Made by a program: the position numbers and the translations under genes. A stretch of 36,996 nucleotides of DNA, from contig JALVJU010000265.1 of assembly GCA_027034005.1 (NCBI GenBank), positions 1-36,996 of the forward strand. The letters run 5' to 3'. This document shows, one piece after another, positions 1-7,617 of the stretch; position 1 is the stretch's first letter; every line of letters begins with the position of its first letter. The stretch comes from Marinilabiliaceae bacterium (GTDB taxonomy: Bacteria; Bacteroidota; Bacteroidia; Bacteroidales; Marinilabiliaceae). The notes below the pieces were generated by a model, which was not told the origin of the DNA, did no database searches, and was given only the letters and a program-made list of their open reading frames with translations.

Positions 1-377
1 TCTCATCTGCTGTTTTTTTCTGAGATATACCTTTGTCGAGCTACTCCTGTGCCTGAATTAATTTTTCGTCAGTAAGTTCGTGGCGCCTGCCCCTGCGCTG
101 GTCTTTGCCGAAAAATGCATCTGCACCATTTTCTCGAAAAAGCCTGGCATAACGGGTGAAATTAAACGTCCCAACACCAAACACTTCGCTTAGCCTTTTG
201 GCTCTGCACGAATGGTTTACTATCAGCGTTGCCGTAACATAACGGTAGGTCTTTATGATGAAGGTGCACAGGTGAGCCGTTATGCAAATAATAAACAAAG
301 TCATCTTTTATAAAAACGCCCCAACTCTCCGACAACAATTTTGTCTCTTTCGGAAATAATGGCAATTGCATTTGCAT
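1..377 (-). pseudogene. Degenerate transposase-like helix-turn-helix protein (N-terminal part)
   Basis: Read from 377 leftwards, the frame starts MQMQLPLFPKETKLLSESWG and reaches HLHHKD. Homology-like coding then continues in another frame (TYRYVTATLIVNHSCRAKRL, then a helix-turn-helix stretch with SEVFGVGTFNFTRYARLF and RRGRRHELTDEKL). The frame switch lies near 245-265. A TAG at 41-43 then interrupts QAQE*LDKGISQKKTADE, where relatives would have a leucine; one base change (TTG to TAG) would explain it. The pattern of NGSPV, a helix-turn-helix, an arginine-rich linker and 'AQELLDKGIS' resembles the DNA-binding front of IS-type transposases; this family assignment is from memory. The gene runs off the left edge. 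With a frameshift and a nonsense codon it is very probably dead. Confidence 0.6.
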
Positions 378-590
378 ATCAATACTTTTTTACCAAAAAT
401 AATAACTTTTCTATTTACGAGGCAAAAAAACTAAGGTATTGATAACTCAGCAATTAATGTCCTTAAGTCAGGAGTTCTGAACATTCAAAAAAAGGCCCGT
501 TCTGCGACGGAACACACAGAGAGCTGGAATAATAAATCCTTGTAGCATTACATCATTCTAGCATTAATTCATTCCCAAATTACACCTTAC

Positions 591-2738
591 TCAAAGCGGG
601 ATTCCCCAGATCAGCTTTGCAAGTATCGTTGTTTCACGTAAAACAAACGAGTGATTTGATGTGTCGATAAGCTGATTTATCACGAAGTAAAAATCACTTC
701 CTATCTTCGGTATCCAGTTTATCCTGAAATTCAGGAGTATCTCCTGGTCTTCGTTGTTGTACTGCCCGAACAGGCTGGAATTCAGTTTCGGGCTGTAGGC
801 ATACATGACCCTTCCGCTCACCTCATTAGTAGCAAGTGATACCTCATCGAAAGTAAGGAAGTTCCTGTTCCAGCCGGCCGATAGGTTCCAGTGTTTATTC
901 AGGTTCATATTTGCACCAATCCCGAGACGGGTTCTTTTCCCGGTGTAAAAACTGCCCATATTAAAAAACATGTCACCGGAAAGCCGCCTCCCGCTGAAAG
1001 TCTCAAACTGCACTTCTCCCCGCGAATCCCGGTATTCACCTTTTGGGATCACTATGGTATCAAGCAAAACAAAAGGTTCGTCCAGGCGATCAAGTGCCCA
1101 CTGGTAGTTAAACTCTGCCTCCTCACCGCTCTTTGTTGTGAACCCAAACGGGCGGAACTCATAGAAAAGGCTTTCAAGCTGGTTGGTCTGGTCGTTTACG
1201 TAATAATTGATGTCCCACGGCTTAAAAACTATATTCCGGAAGAACGGCAGGAACTTTGGCCTGGGGTTGAACCTGAGATAAGAAAAATACACTCGGTTGT
1301 TATGCCTTCGGATAAAACCCATCTCCGGGTTGTAATTTAACTGATTCCCTGTCACGGCAAGATCGAATTCCAGCCAGTCGTTTGGATACTGAAGGAAAAG
1401 ACTGTACGCGGAATTTTTCTTGTTCACGGAATCGCTTGTGAACGATTGTGAAAATGCCCCGTAAACGATCAGGTTTTTGTTGTGAAACATCTTCGATGTG
1501 GAATATGTGAAGTCGGTGCCGTAAACTATATTCCTGCGGCCGTTAAGTATCTTTGAGGTTATGATCGCCCCTATATTCGACTGCTGTCCTATATCCTGCT
1601 TGAACCTTGCCACCGAATAGTTTGTGGTAAGAAAAGAGTCTTTTTTTGCCGTCTGTATCGACATTACTCCTACCGAAGTCCTGTTCTGTTTTCCGAAAAA
1701 CCTGGTTCCTGCAAGTATCGGTATCTCCTCTCCGTCCTGGATACCTATCCTTCTTGAGTAAAATACCTGGTCCCGTTCCCCTATATTTAACTGAAACAAG
1801 TCTTTGGCCTCAAGGAAAAACTGCCTTTTTTCAGGGTAGTACAACGAAAACCGGGTAAGGTTTATGCGTGCCCTGTCTGCTTCCACCTGGGCAAAATCCG
1901 TATTCACGGTAAGATTAAGTTTAAGGGTAGGTGTCACATCGAAGTTGGCATCCCCCCCTATTTTGTAACGTCCTTTCCACCCTTCTCCTTTAATATTTTC
2001 GGTACCTCCGGATATATACGGCTTTAGTTCAACCTTGTTTTTCGCTTTTATATTTTTTAACCCGTCAAGATGACCGGCCTGGGATATCTTTTCGATATCA
2101 TAAATACGGTACCAGCCCTGCCACAGTACCTGCTCATTTTTACGCCTGATGTTTCTTTCGAAGTTGATTCCCCAGATAAGGTTCTCCTTCTTTTTGAATT
2201 TAAGGGTTGAAAACGGTATCTGAATTTCGGCGAACCATCCTTTGTCCGTCACTGTTGTGGCAACATCCCACACCCCGTTCCAGCTCATGTTAAATCCCAT
2301 TCCTTCATCCGAGATAAGTACATCAGCCCTTGCTCCATTGGGATTGGTCACAAAAAGATAACCGTTACGGTTATCATTGAACGTACTAAGTATAATCTCA
2401 AAATCATCATCGGTGCTCCATCTGAAATCCCTCGACATTTTTTGTGCGACGATCTTATCAGGTTCATCATCATACCCCCAGAACCCAATGTACATTACAT
2501 TGGTGGTATAAACTATTGCAACTTCAGTACGTTCGGTTACAGGCTCTCCTTCATATAGTTCGCGCTGGGTAAAATTGCTGATATGCTGTGCTTCCTGCCA
2601 GCATGGCTCATCCAGTTTTCCGTCAAATGTTATTTTTGATTGGGTAAAATATGCATGTATGGTATCTGGCATACTGTGTTGTCCAATTGCGGAAACTACA
2701 GGCAAAAAAAGAGACAGAATTAAAAGTATCCTTTTCAT
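591..2738 (-). CDS. DUF5916 outer-membrane protein with CBM9-like N-terminal domain
   Basis: The protein has 715 residues. It begins with a signal peptide (MKRILLILSLFLPVVSAIGQ), followed at about residues 28-200 by a carbohydrate-binding family 9-like domain (ITFDGKLDEPCWQEA, then TEVAIVYTTNVMYIGFWGYD and the NGYLFVTNPNGARADVLI segment). The rest, about 210-715, alternates short polar and aromatic strands and fits the DUF5916 beta-barrel (FFLEAKDLFQL, FYSRRIG, ILAGTRFFGK). Such proteins are common in Bacteroidota outer membranes and their ligand is usually unknown. It appears to be transcribed alone: the gaps are 191 bp upstream and over 200 bp downstream. The start is the ATG directly before the signal peptide. 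Family and location are well supported; the substrate is not known. Confidence 0.9.
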   Translation of the reverse strand: MKRILLILSLFLPVVSAIGQHSMPDTIHAYFTQSKITFDGKLDEPCWQEAQHISNFTQRELYEGEPVTERTEVAIVYTTNVMYIGFWGYDDEPDKIVAQKMSRDFRWSTDDDFEIILSTFNDNRNGYLFVTNPNGARADVLISDEGMGFNMSWNGVWDVATTVTDKGWFAEIQIPFSTLKFKKKENLIWGINFERNIRRKNEQVLWQGWYRIYDIEKISQAGHLDGLKNIKAKNKVELKPYISGGTENIKGEGWKGRYKIGGDANFDVTPTLKLNLTVNTDFAQVEADRARINLTRFSLYYPEKRQFFLEAKDLFQLNIGERDQVFYSRRIGIQDGEEIPILAGTRFFGKQNRTSVGVMSIQTAKKDSFLTTNYSVARFKQDIGQQSNIGAIITSKILNGRRNIVYGTDFTYSTSKMFHNKNLIVYGAFSQSFTSDSVNKKNSAYSLFLQYPNDWLEFDLAVTGNQLNYNPEMGFIRRHNNRVYFSYLRFNPRPKFLPFFRNIVFKPWDINYYVNDQTNQLESLFYEFRPFGFTTKSGEEAEFNYQWALDRLDEPFVLLDTIVIPKGEYRDSRGEVQFETFSGRRLSGDMFFNMGSFYTGKRTRLGIGANMNLNKHWNLSAGWNRNFLTFDEVSLATNEVSGRVMYAYSPKLNSSLFGQYNNEDQEILLNFRINWIPKIGSDFYFVINQLIDTSNHSFVLRETTILAKLIWGIPL

Positions 2739-2929
2739 TCAGGCCGTGTTACGGGTTTTCGAGTTAAACAAAAAACTATTCTCTGATTCTTCTCAACCTC
2801 ACTGTCCCCACTTTCCTCTATGGTGCCGGAAAGCATTCATCTCTCTAATGTAAAATTCAACCTAAAAGTATAACAAATTTAACTTCCTCTACCAAGTGAT
2901 ACTGATTGTTATTTAACCTTTGCTTGTCA

Positions 2930-3511
2930 CTACTTCACCTTTGTAACGCCTCCAGAAACAATAAATTTCATAACATCAGCAGAATTTGCATCTACCGGTT
3001 TAACTTTTTCAGCAGGTACAATGTACAAATGTCCCAGAACACCATACGAACTTGGCAGGTACACTGCTATCTTATCCTTTATTCCCAAGTCCGACAAGTC
3101 CGATGATGTAATGAATCCCATGCGGTGAAGGGTGCCTTCTTTATCCATCTCGATGAGCACAGGCTTTTCGAATTTTCGCTCCTTGCCTACAAATGCCGAA
3201 AGCAGGTCCTTGACCGATGAATAGATCACCTTTATCAAAGGCGCTTTCTCGAGCATCCTGCTGAAAAATGCCGATATGGGCGATGTTATCAGGCGCTGCC
3301 CTGCAAAGCCAATAAATGTTACAAGTAAAAGAATGATGAGCAGCCCTACACCCGGAAAACTAAAATGGGAAAACGGCTCACGATTGAAGATGGCAAGGCC
3401 CCTCAACAATCCGTCAAGCCATAAGAAAGCTGCGATAAGGACGTATGCCGTAACTGCTACCGGGGCAACATACAACAACCCCTGCAAAAAATATCTCACC
3501 AATCTTTTCAT
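2930..3511 (-). CDS. DUF502 family membrane protein
   Basis: The protein has 193 residues. It has two predicted membrane helices, at about 8-33 (GLLYVAPVAVTAYVLIAAFLW) and 53-72 (VGLLIILLLVTFIGFAGQRL), followed by a soluble domain. The soluble part carries the DUF502 signatures: PLIKVIYSSVKDL, the FEKPVLIEMDKEGTLHRMGFIT segment, and a hydrophobic 'VYLPSSYGVLGHLYIVPAEKV' segment resembling 'PTTPNPTSG' loops of relatives. The function of the family is poorly defined; it is often described as a putative inner-membrane transporter or membrane-organising protein. The gene is not tightly coupled to its neighbours. The annotation rests on family recognition and hydropathy only. Confidence 0.85.
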   Translation of the reverse strand: MKRLVRYFLQGLLYVAPVAVTAYVLIAAFLWLDGLLRGLAIFNREPFSHFSFPGVGLLIILLLVTFIGFAGQRLITSPISAFFSRMLEKAPLIKVIYSSVKDLLSAFVGKERKFEKPVLIEMDKEGTLHRMGFITSSDLSDLGIKDKIAVYLPSSYGVLGHLYIVPAEKVKPVDANSADVMKFIVSGGVTKVK

Positions 3512-3645
3512 TACAACATAAATTAAAATCTGCGGGTACAGAAACTTCTGTTCCCGGGTTGTTACTCCTAAAAACTAACTATCTGACACTGTCTTCATGT
3601 CAGGCGTAATATGTCGTATTGCCTACCCGCCCCGCACCCTTATGT

Positions 3646-3687
3646 TCCCTGAAGGGAGCCTATGCGCGCGGTATTCCCCTTTAGGGG
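3646..3687. repeat. GC-rich intergenic hairpins, related to the palindromic repeats near hisC and hutU
   Basis: Two small perfect hairpins lie close together in the intergenic DNA: TCCCT-GA-AGGGA at 3646-3657 and CCCCT-TT-AGGGG at 3676-3687. Read on the minus strand, the second part gives CTAACCCCTAAAGGGG. This resembles the CTAACCCCT...AGGGG core of the element at 35501-35581. Neither hairpin has a following T-tract, so they are not convincing terminators. It is probably a degenerate member of the same repeat class. Confidence 0.45.
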
Positions 3688-3729
3688 TTAGGAGTGTGGG
3701 AAGGACGTCAAAATACGCATGGCATAACA

Positions 3730-4086
3730 CTAATGGTATCCTTTCAATTCTTCCCGTATCTTTTTAGGCAATCCCGCCACGATCAGATCGTAAGAATTGT
3801 CTATCCATTCCCTTAAAACTTCATCAGGGACCGAGCCGTCGACAACAACTGTGTTCCAGTGTTTTTTATTCATGTGATATCCGGGCAGCACGCACGGATA
3901 TCTTTCTCTTAACTCAACAGCAAGTTCAGGATCGCACTTTAGGTTCACTTTAAAATCTTCCTCAAGATCCGTCAAAGCAAACATCTTTCCTGCAACCTTG
4001 AACACCAGCGTTGTTTCATCAAACGGAAACTCCTCTGTGACCATTGGTTTCCTTATACAATACTCTCTGAATTCTTCAATATTCAT
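3730..4086 (-). CDS. MmcQ/YjbR family protein
   Basis: The protein has 118 residues, the usual length for the YjbR/MmcQ (double-wing CyaY-like DNA-binding fold) family. Diagnostic segments are VTEEFPFDETTLVFKVAGKM near the N-terminus, FALTDLEEDFKVNLKCDPE in the middle, and the C-terminal HMNKKHWNTVVVDGSVPD, where the NKKHWN motif is highly typical. It has no signal peptide and no membrane helix, so it should be cytoplasmic. The biochemical role of the family is unsettled. It lies 20 bp downstream of the patatin gene on the same strand, so it may be the last gene of the tetR-patatin transcript. Confidence 0.9.
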   Translation of the reverse strand: MNIEEFREYCIRKPMVTEEFPFDETTLVFKVAGKMFALTDLEEDFKVNLKCDPELAVELRERYPCVLPGYHMNKKHWNTVVVDGSVPDEVLREWIDNSYDLIVAGLPKKIREELKGYH

Positions 4087-4106
4087 AAGATATTCTTACT
4101 AATAAG

Positions 4107-5021
4107 TCAGAAAGCAAACTGTTCTGTAAAACTTTTTTCTCTGATAATCTCTCTTGCCGCTTCCCTGCCCAGTTCTATCAAATCTGTTGCACGGTAAAAA
4201 TCGAATATCCCGCAAACATCCCTTGACACTTCTATCAGCACATCCGGCGGAGTGATCTTAAAGGTCAGTTCTGTTATTCGGTTAAGCATGATGCTCGACG
4301 TTTTGGCCAGCATATTGAAATAACCAAAATCACTCTTTTTACCGCCATTTCCGTTTCCATTCCCATTGCTGTGAAACTGCATTTGAAAACCGTTAAGCTT
4401 CAGTTTGTTCAGCTTCTCAAACCAGCCCCAGTCTTTATTCTGCTCCTTATCGGCAACTTTCTGCTCAAACGGGATAAAAGCATTAACATTAACCGCAACA
4501 AGAATATCCCCATCTGTCCGCTTGACCCTGTTTACCGGCACCGGGTTAAGCACCCCGCCATCCACAAAAAGTGTATCATTCTTTCTCACCGGCGTTATGA
4601 GCATAGGGATGGACACAGAAGCTTTTATCGCCTCGTACAAACTGCCAGAAGTTATCACCTCTTCGCACCCACCTGCCAAGTCAGTTGCCACAGCAACATA
4701 ACTTTTGGGCAAATCCTCTATTTTTCGGTCGGGAATGATTTTCCGGATCTCATTAAGCACCTTGTCCACCTTAATGAACCCTTTTGAGCTGATTGTGAAA
4801 TCCACAAGATTAAATATGTCTTTCTTACTCAGGGAGGTAATCCAGTTTTCGTACTCATCCAGTTTCCCTGCCGCATAAATTCCACCTATCAAAGCCCCCA
4901 TAGATGCTCCTGCCACTGATGTAATCTCAAATCCGTTTTCTTCAAGCTCCCGTATAACCCCTATGTGTGCAATACCTCTTGCCCCTCCGCTGCCAAGCGC
5001 CAATGCTACTTGTTTCTTCAT
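4107..5021 (-). CDS. Patatin-like phospholipase (RssA-type)
   Basis: The 304-residue cytoplasmic hydrolase has all patatin landmarks: the oxyanion-hole loop GSGGARG (10-16), the nucleophile elbow GASMG with Ser40, and the catalytic Asp154 in DGG of FVDGGVLNPVPV. The family cleaves acyl esters of phospholipids. A low-complexity linker SNGNGNGNGG is encoded by a short 6-bp tandem repeat (about 4345-4368), a site that could vary in copy number. The start ATG overlaps the stop of the upstream tetR gene by 4 bp, so the two are translationally coupled. That points to regulation by this TetR protein. The physiological lipid substrate cannot be read from the sequence. Confidence 0.92.
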   Translation of the reverse strand: MKKQVALALGSGGARGIAHIGVIRELEENGFEITSVAGASMGALIGGIYAAGKLDEYENWITSLSKKDIFNLVDFTISSKGFIKVDKVLNEIRKIIPDRKIEDLPKSYVAVATDLAGGCEEVITSGSLYEAIKASVSIPMLITPVRKNDTLFVDGGVLNPVPVNRVKRTDGDILVAVNVNAFIPFEQKVADKEQNKDWGWFEKLNKLKLNGFQMQFHSNGNGNGNGGKKSDFGYFNMLAKTSSIMLNRITELTFKITPPDVLIEVSRDVCGIFDFYRATDLIELGREAAREIIREKSFTEQFAF

Positions 5022-5644
5022 CCGTTTCTCCTGTTTTCTTCCCGTCTTTTTATCATATCCTGAGGATTCGCAGATATTCCCCTGAGCATTATCCCGACCA
5101 GGTCATCCACTTTTGAACCGAGTGTGAGATAAAGTTTCTGAATAAAGAACGGGATCTCAAGACCTTTTAAGACAAGATAGAACACATCGACAACCATTTT
5201 CACATCGCCGAGATTAATGTAGTAACCTTTCACTATCCCTTCGTTCAGTATTTTCTCCAGTTGGCTTTTCTCCCACTCATCGTGTTCCTGTCTTACTTTA
5301 TCGAGAAACTCAAAGCGCTCAAAAAGATCGGCCCTTAAAGTTTCATGGTAATTGCCTGACCTTGCCAGCATCTGGTTGCGTGTGTAAAGAAACCTTTTTA
5401 ATTTCTCTACCGGGTTGAGCTTATTGTTTTCAACCACTTTTATTATCGCCTCCCTGACCTTGGCAAATTCCTGGGAAACAACCTCCGTAAACAGTTCCTC
5501 TTTGCTTGCAAAATGATAGTACAGTGAGCCTTTGGCTTTACGTGCTGTTTTCGCTATCTGGTCCACGGAGGTTTTATGAAACCCGTATTTCGCAAAAAGC
5601 TGTGAAGCTACTTCTATGATCTTTCTTTTTGTTACCTCTTTCAT
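5018..5644 (-). CDS. TetR/AcrR family transcriptional regulator
   Basis: The protein has 208 residues. The N-terminal helix-turn-helix is canonical: IIEVASQLFAKYGFHKTSVD, then QIAKTARKAKGSLYYHFASKEELF at about 10-55. The C-terminal ligand/dimer domain (about 70-195) is not assignable to a specific inducer; it contains a TetR_C-type hydrophobic segment VVDVFYLVLKGLEIPFFIQ. Its stop overlaps the patatin start by 4 bp, so it likely controls itself and that phospholipase. A perfect 11-bp palindrome sits 22 bp upstream of its start. Fatty acids or lipids are a plausible ligand class from the context, but that is inference. Confidence 0.92.
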   Translation of the reverse strand: MKEVTKRKIIEVASQLFAKYGFHKTSVDQIAKTARKAKGSLYYHFASKEELFTEVVSQEFAKVREAIIKVVENNKLNPVEKLKRFLYTRNQMLARSGNYHETLRADLFERFEFLDKVRQEHDEWEKSQLEKILNEGIVKGYYINLGDVKMVVDVFYLVLKGLEIPFFIQKLYLTLGSKVDDLVGIMLRGISANPQDMIKRREENRRNG

Positions 5645-5665
5645 ATTAAAAAATGATTATTTTAG

Positions 5666-5676
5666 ACAATGATTGT
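5666..5676. promoter_or_regulatory. Candidate TetR operator (11-bp palindrome)
   Basis: ACAATGATTGT is a perfect odd-length palindrome located 22 bp before the tetR start. On the minus strand a weak promoter-like pair lies just upstream: a -7-like TACATTTA (5686-5693) and TTG (5714-5716), 20 bp apart. The palindrome would therefore lie at or just after the transcription start. This is a good place for autorepression. TetR operators are often 15 bp or longer, so the real site may extend beyond the perfect core. Confidence 0.4.
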
Positions 5677-5693
5677 TCATTAGTATAAATGTA

Positions 5694-6028
5694 TTATCAT
5701 TTTTTTATATCTACAACTAAATGGGCGGAATTTCAACAAATAATTTATAAATGGATGTTTTTACCTGCTAAAGATTAATTCAAGCTCAAGGAATGAAGGA
5801 TATGGTATAGACGGATATTTTCCGCAGATTCTTTTGTAAAGTGTTAGCCTAACGAGACAGATTAACATAAAAACTTGGATTTATTATAGCACGAATGGAA
5901 GTTGTGTCCCCAATATCCGCCCACCTAAAGTTTCGGTCGTGCCCTGACATTGAAATGTTGATACGGCATACATTGGCCACTGTTGGCGTATCTTTGAGCC
6001 ACACCGATAATCAAGTTTTTTAAAAAGC
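5694..6028. other. Non-coding gap between tetR and yraN
   Basis: About 335 bp with no convincing reading frame on either strand. It contains small inverted repeats (for example GTTAGCCTAAC and CGGA...TCCG near 5817-5860) and an AT-rich promoter zone next to tetR. No RNA gene or mobile element was recognised. Confidence 0.5.
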
Positions 6029-6391
6029 TTACAGCGGGGGATAAAACGCCTCTTTTAAATGCTCTATCTCCCATCCGTCACCTGACGGGATAAGCGTTAC
6101 TATATCGAACCGTGTTTCCATCATCACATCATTCTGCATTATGTATGCTTCGGCTGCATCGACAAGGAACCTTATTTTCTTATTCGTTATTGCCTCCCGC
6201 GGGTTTTCCCATCCGTCTGAAGTACGGGTCTTAACTTCAACAATGACCAGATAGTCACCGTCTCTTGCTATCAGGTCAATCTCTTTGTGATTGTACCTCC
6301 AGTTGGAAGCAAGAATCTCAAACCCTTTTGATGTCAGGTATTCGGCAGCTATCTCTTCACCGGTTTGTCCCAGTTCGTTATGCTCTGACAT
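6029..6391 (-). CDS. yraN: YraN/UPF0102 family nuclease-fold protein
   Basis: The 120-residue protein begins with the family signature LGQTGEEIAAEYLTSKGFEI. It then carries the restriction-endonuclease-like core NWRYNHKEIDLIARDGDYLV followed by VIVEVKTRT. The E..D..EVK arrangement (Glu and Asp in KEIDLIA, then EVK) matches the PD-(D/E)XK fold. The family has been linked to DNA processing or recombination, but its cellular role is not firmly established. It is a cytoplasmic protein of normal length. It is separated from the neighbouring LD-carboxypeptidase gene by about 150 bp containing a small palindrome. Confidence 0.92.
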   Translation of the reverse strand: MSEHNELGQTGEEIAAEYLTSKGFEILASNWRYNHKEIDLIARDGDYLVIVEVKTRTSDGWENPREAITNKKIRFLVDAAEAYIMQNDVMMETRFDIVTLIPSGDGWEIEHLKEAFYPPL

Positions 6392-6440
6392 GATAATTGA
6401 TGTATGATGTTCGATATTAGGATGCTGAGCGATAGCGAAG

Positions 6441-6455
6441 TCCCGTTTAACGGGA
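6441..6455. repeat. Small perfect palindrome TCCCGTT-T-AACGGGA
   Basis: A 7-bp inverted repeat with a one-base centre lies in the gap between the LD-carboxypeptidase and yraN genes, inside repetitive-looking DNA (GATGTTTGATTTACGATGTT). It has no T-tract on either side. It looks like a dispersed palindromic repeat rather than a terminator. Confidence 0.45.
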
Positions 6456-6543
6456 TTCGATGTTTGATTTACGATGTTTGTTTGGTATGTGTCATTTTAA
6501 TCATAGCAATCTGCCACTAATCTTTAATCACTAAACAACCAGT

Positions 6544-7446
6544 TCAAAAAGACAAAAACCCTCCTTTTTCATCCACTGAAAGCAAAACCCTTTTCCCAAA
6601 AATCAATGGCTGATTTATCTTCACATGTCCGGCCGGGAAATCGAATATTACAGGATAGTTGTACTCTTTGACCGCATCATGGATTATCCCGTATGCGTCA
6701 AGGCCGAAGGGGGTCTCACTATCGGTCATTTCGGTAAACTGCCCCACAACCAGTCCCCTGATACATTTTAAAACACCGCTGTTCTTTAGGTTCATCATCA
6801 TCCTGTCGAGATGGTACAACTTCTCGCCAACATCTTCGATGAAAAGTATCTTGCCATGCTGGTCGAAATCCAGTGGAGTGCCCCGCAGACTGTAGAGTAT
6901 CGACAGGTTGCCACCGATGAGTTCACCTTCGGCCTCCCCTGTTCTGTTCAACTGATGCGCCGGAGTCTTATACTCAGGCAGATTGCCTTTCAGGATGTTA
7001 AAAAGGTTAACTATGTCGCTCTCATCAATTTTCTTTCCCGTAAAGTTCTTCGGCATGGGGCCATGTATCGATGCCATACCAAGCCGGTTCTGCAGCATTG
7101 AGTGAATGACGGTGATATCGCTGTATCCTACTATCCATTTCGGATTCTGCATAAAATGGCTGAAATCAAGCTCGTTAATGATTCTGTTTGTGCCGTACCC
7201 ACCGCGGGCACACATTATCACATCAACATCAGAGCTATCGAGCATATGCTGAAAATCAGATGCCCTGCTCTCATCTTTCCCGGCAAACTGATTGAACGAA
7301 CTGAACACATTCTCCCCGAGGGCCACCTTATAGCCCAGTTGATGAAGAAAATCCTTTGAAGCTTCAACCGCATCACGGTCAATCTTGCCTGCCGGAGCAA
7401 CAATCCCGATGGTTGCTCCCTCCTGTATGAACCTTGGAAATATCAT
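6544..7446 (-). CDS. LD-carboxypeptidase, peptidase family S66
   Basis: The 300-residue protein has the S66 fold features: GATIGIVAPAGKI at the N-terminus, the CARGGYGTNRII segment (79-90), and the nucleophile Ser109 in VGYSD. Further on are a glutamate in LFIEDVGEKLYHLDRM and a histidine in FPAGHVKINQPL, which complete the Ser-His-Glu triad of the family. S66 enzymes cut the L,D bond to the terminal D-Ala of murein tetrapeptides during peptidoglycan recycling. There is no signal peptide, consistent with a cytoplasmic enzyme. It diverges from metG across a 171-bp gap. Confidence 0.93.
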   Translation of the reverse strand: MIFPRFIQEGATIGIVAPAGKIDRDAVEASKDFLHQLGYKVALGENVFSSFNQFAGKDESRASDFQHMLDSSDVDVIMCARGGYGTNRIINELDFSHFMQNPKWIVGYSDITVIHSMLQNRLGMASIHGPMPKNFTGKKIDESDIVNLFNILKGNLPEYKTPAHQLNRTGEAEGELIGGNLSILYSLRGTPLDFDQHGKILFIEDVGEKLYHLDRMMMNLKNSGVLKCIRGLVVGQFTEMTDSETPFGLDAYGIIHDAVKEYNYPVIFDFPAGHVKINQPLIFGKRVLLSVDEKGGFLSF

Positions 7447-7481
7447 TGAAAAATCTTTTTCTCAGGAATAAAATGTTTGGT

Positions 7482-7489
7482 TATCTTTG
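7482..7489 (+). promoter_or_regulatory. Candidate -7 promoter element for metG
   Basis: TATCTTTG fits the Bacteroidota -7 consensus TAnnTTTG exactly. It lies 128 bp before metG. The expected -33 TTTG is poor (TTTTTC at about 7456-7461), so this is only a candidate. Confidence 0.35.
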
Positions 7490-7617
7490 TGAAGTTAAAA
7501 AAAACGTGCTAATTATTGAAATTTAAGGGGTAATACATACCGGAAAATCCAATTAAACATATTTAAGTGAACTAACGCTGGCACTGTTTTTACAAAAAAG
7601 ATTAATCGAAAAAAGAG

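Noticed and set aside
7490-7617. SAM riboswitch or T-box before metG
   Set aside because: No matching conserved core or terminator was seen in the 128 bp, which are AT-rich and unstructured by eye.
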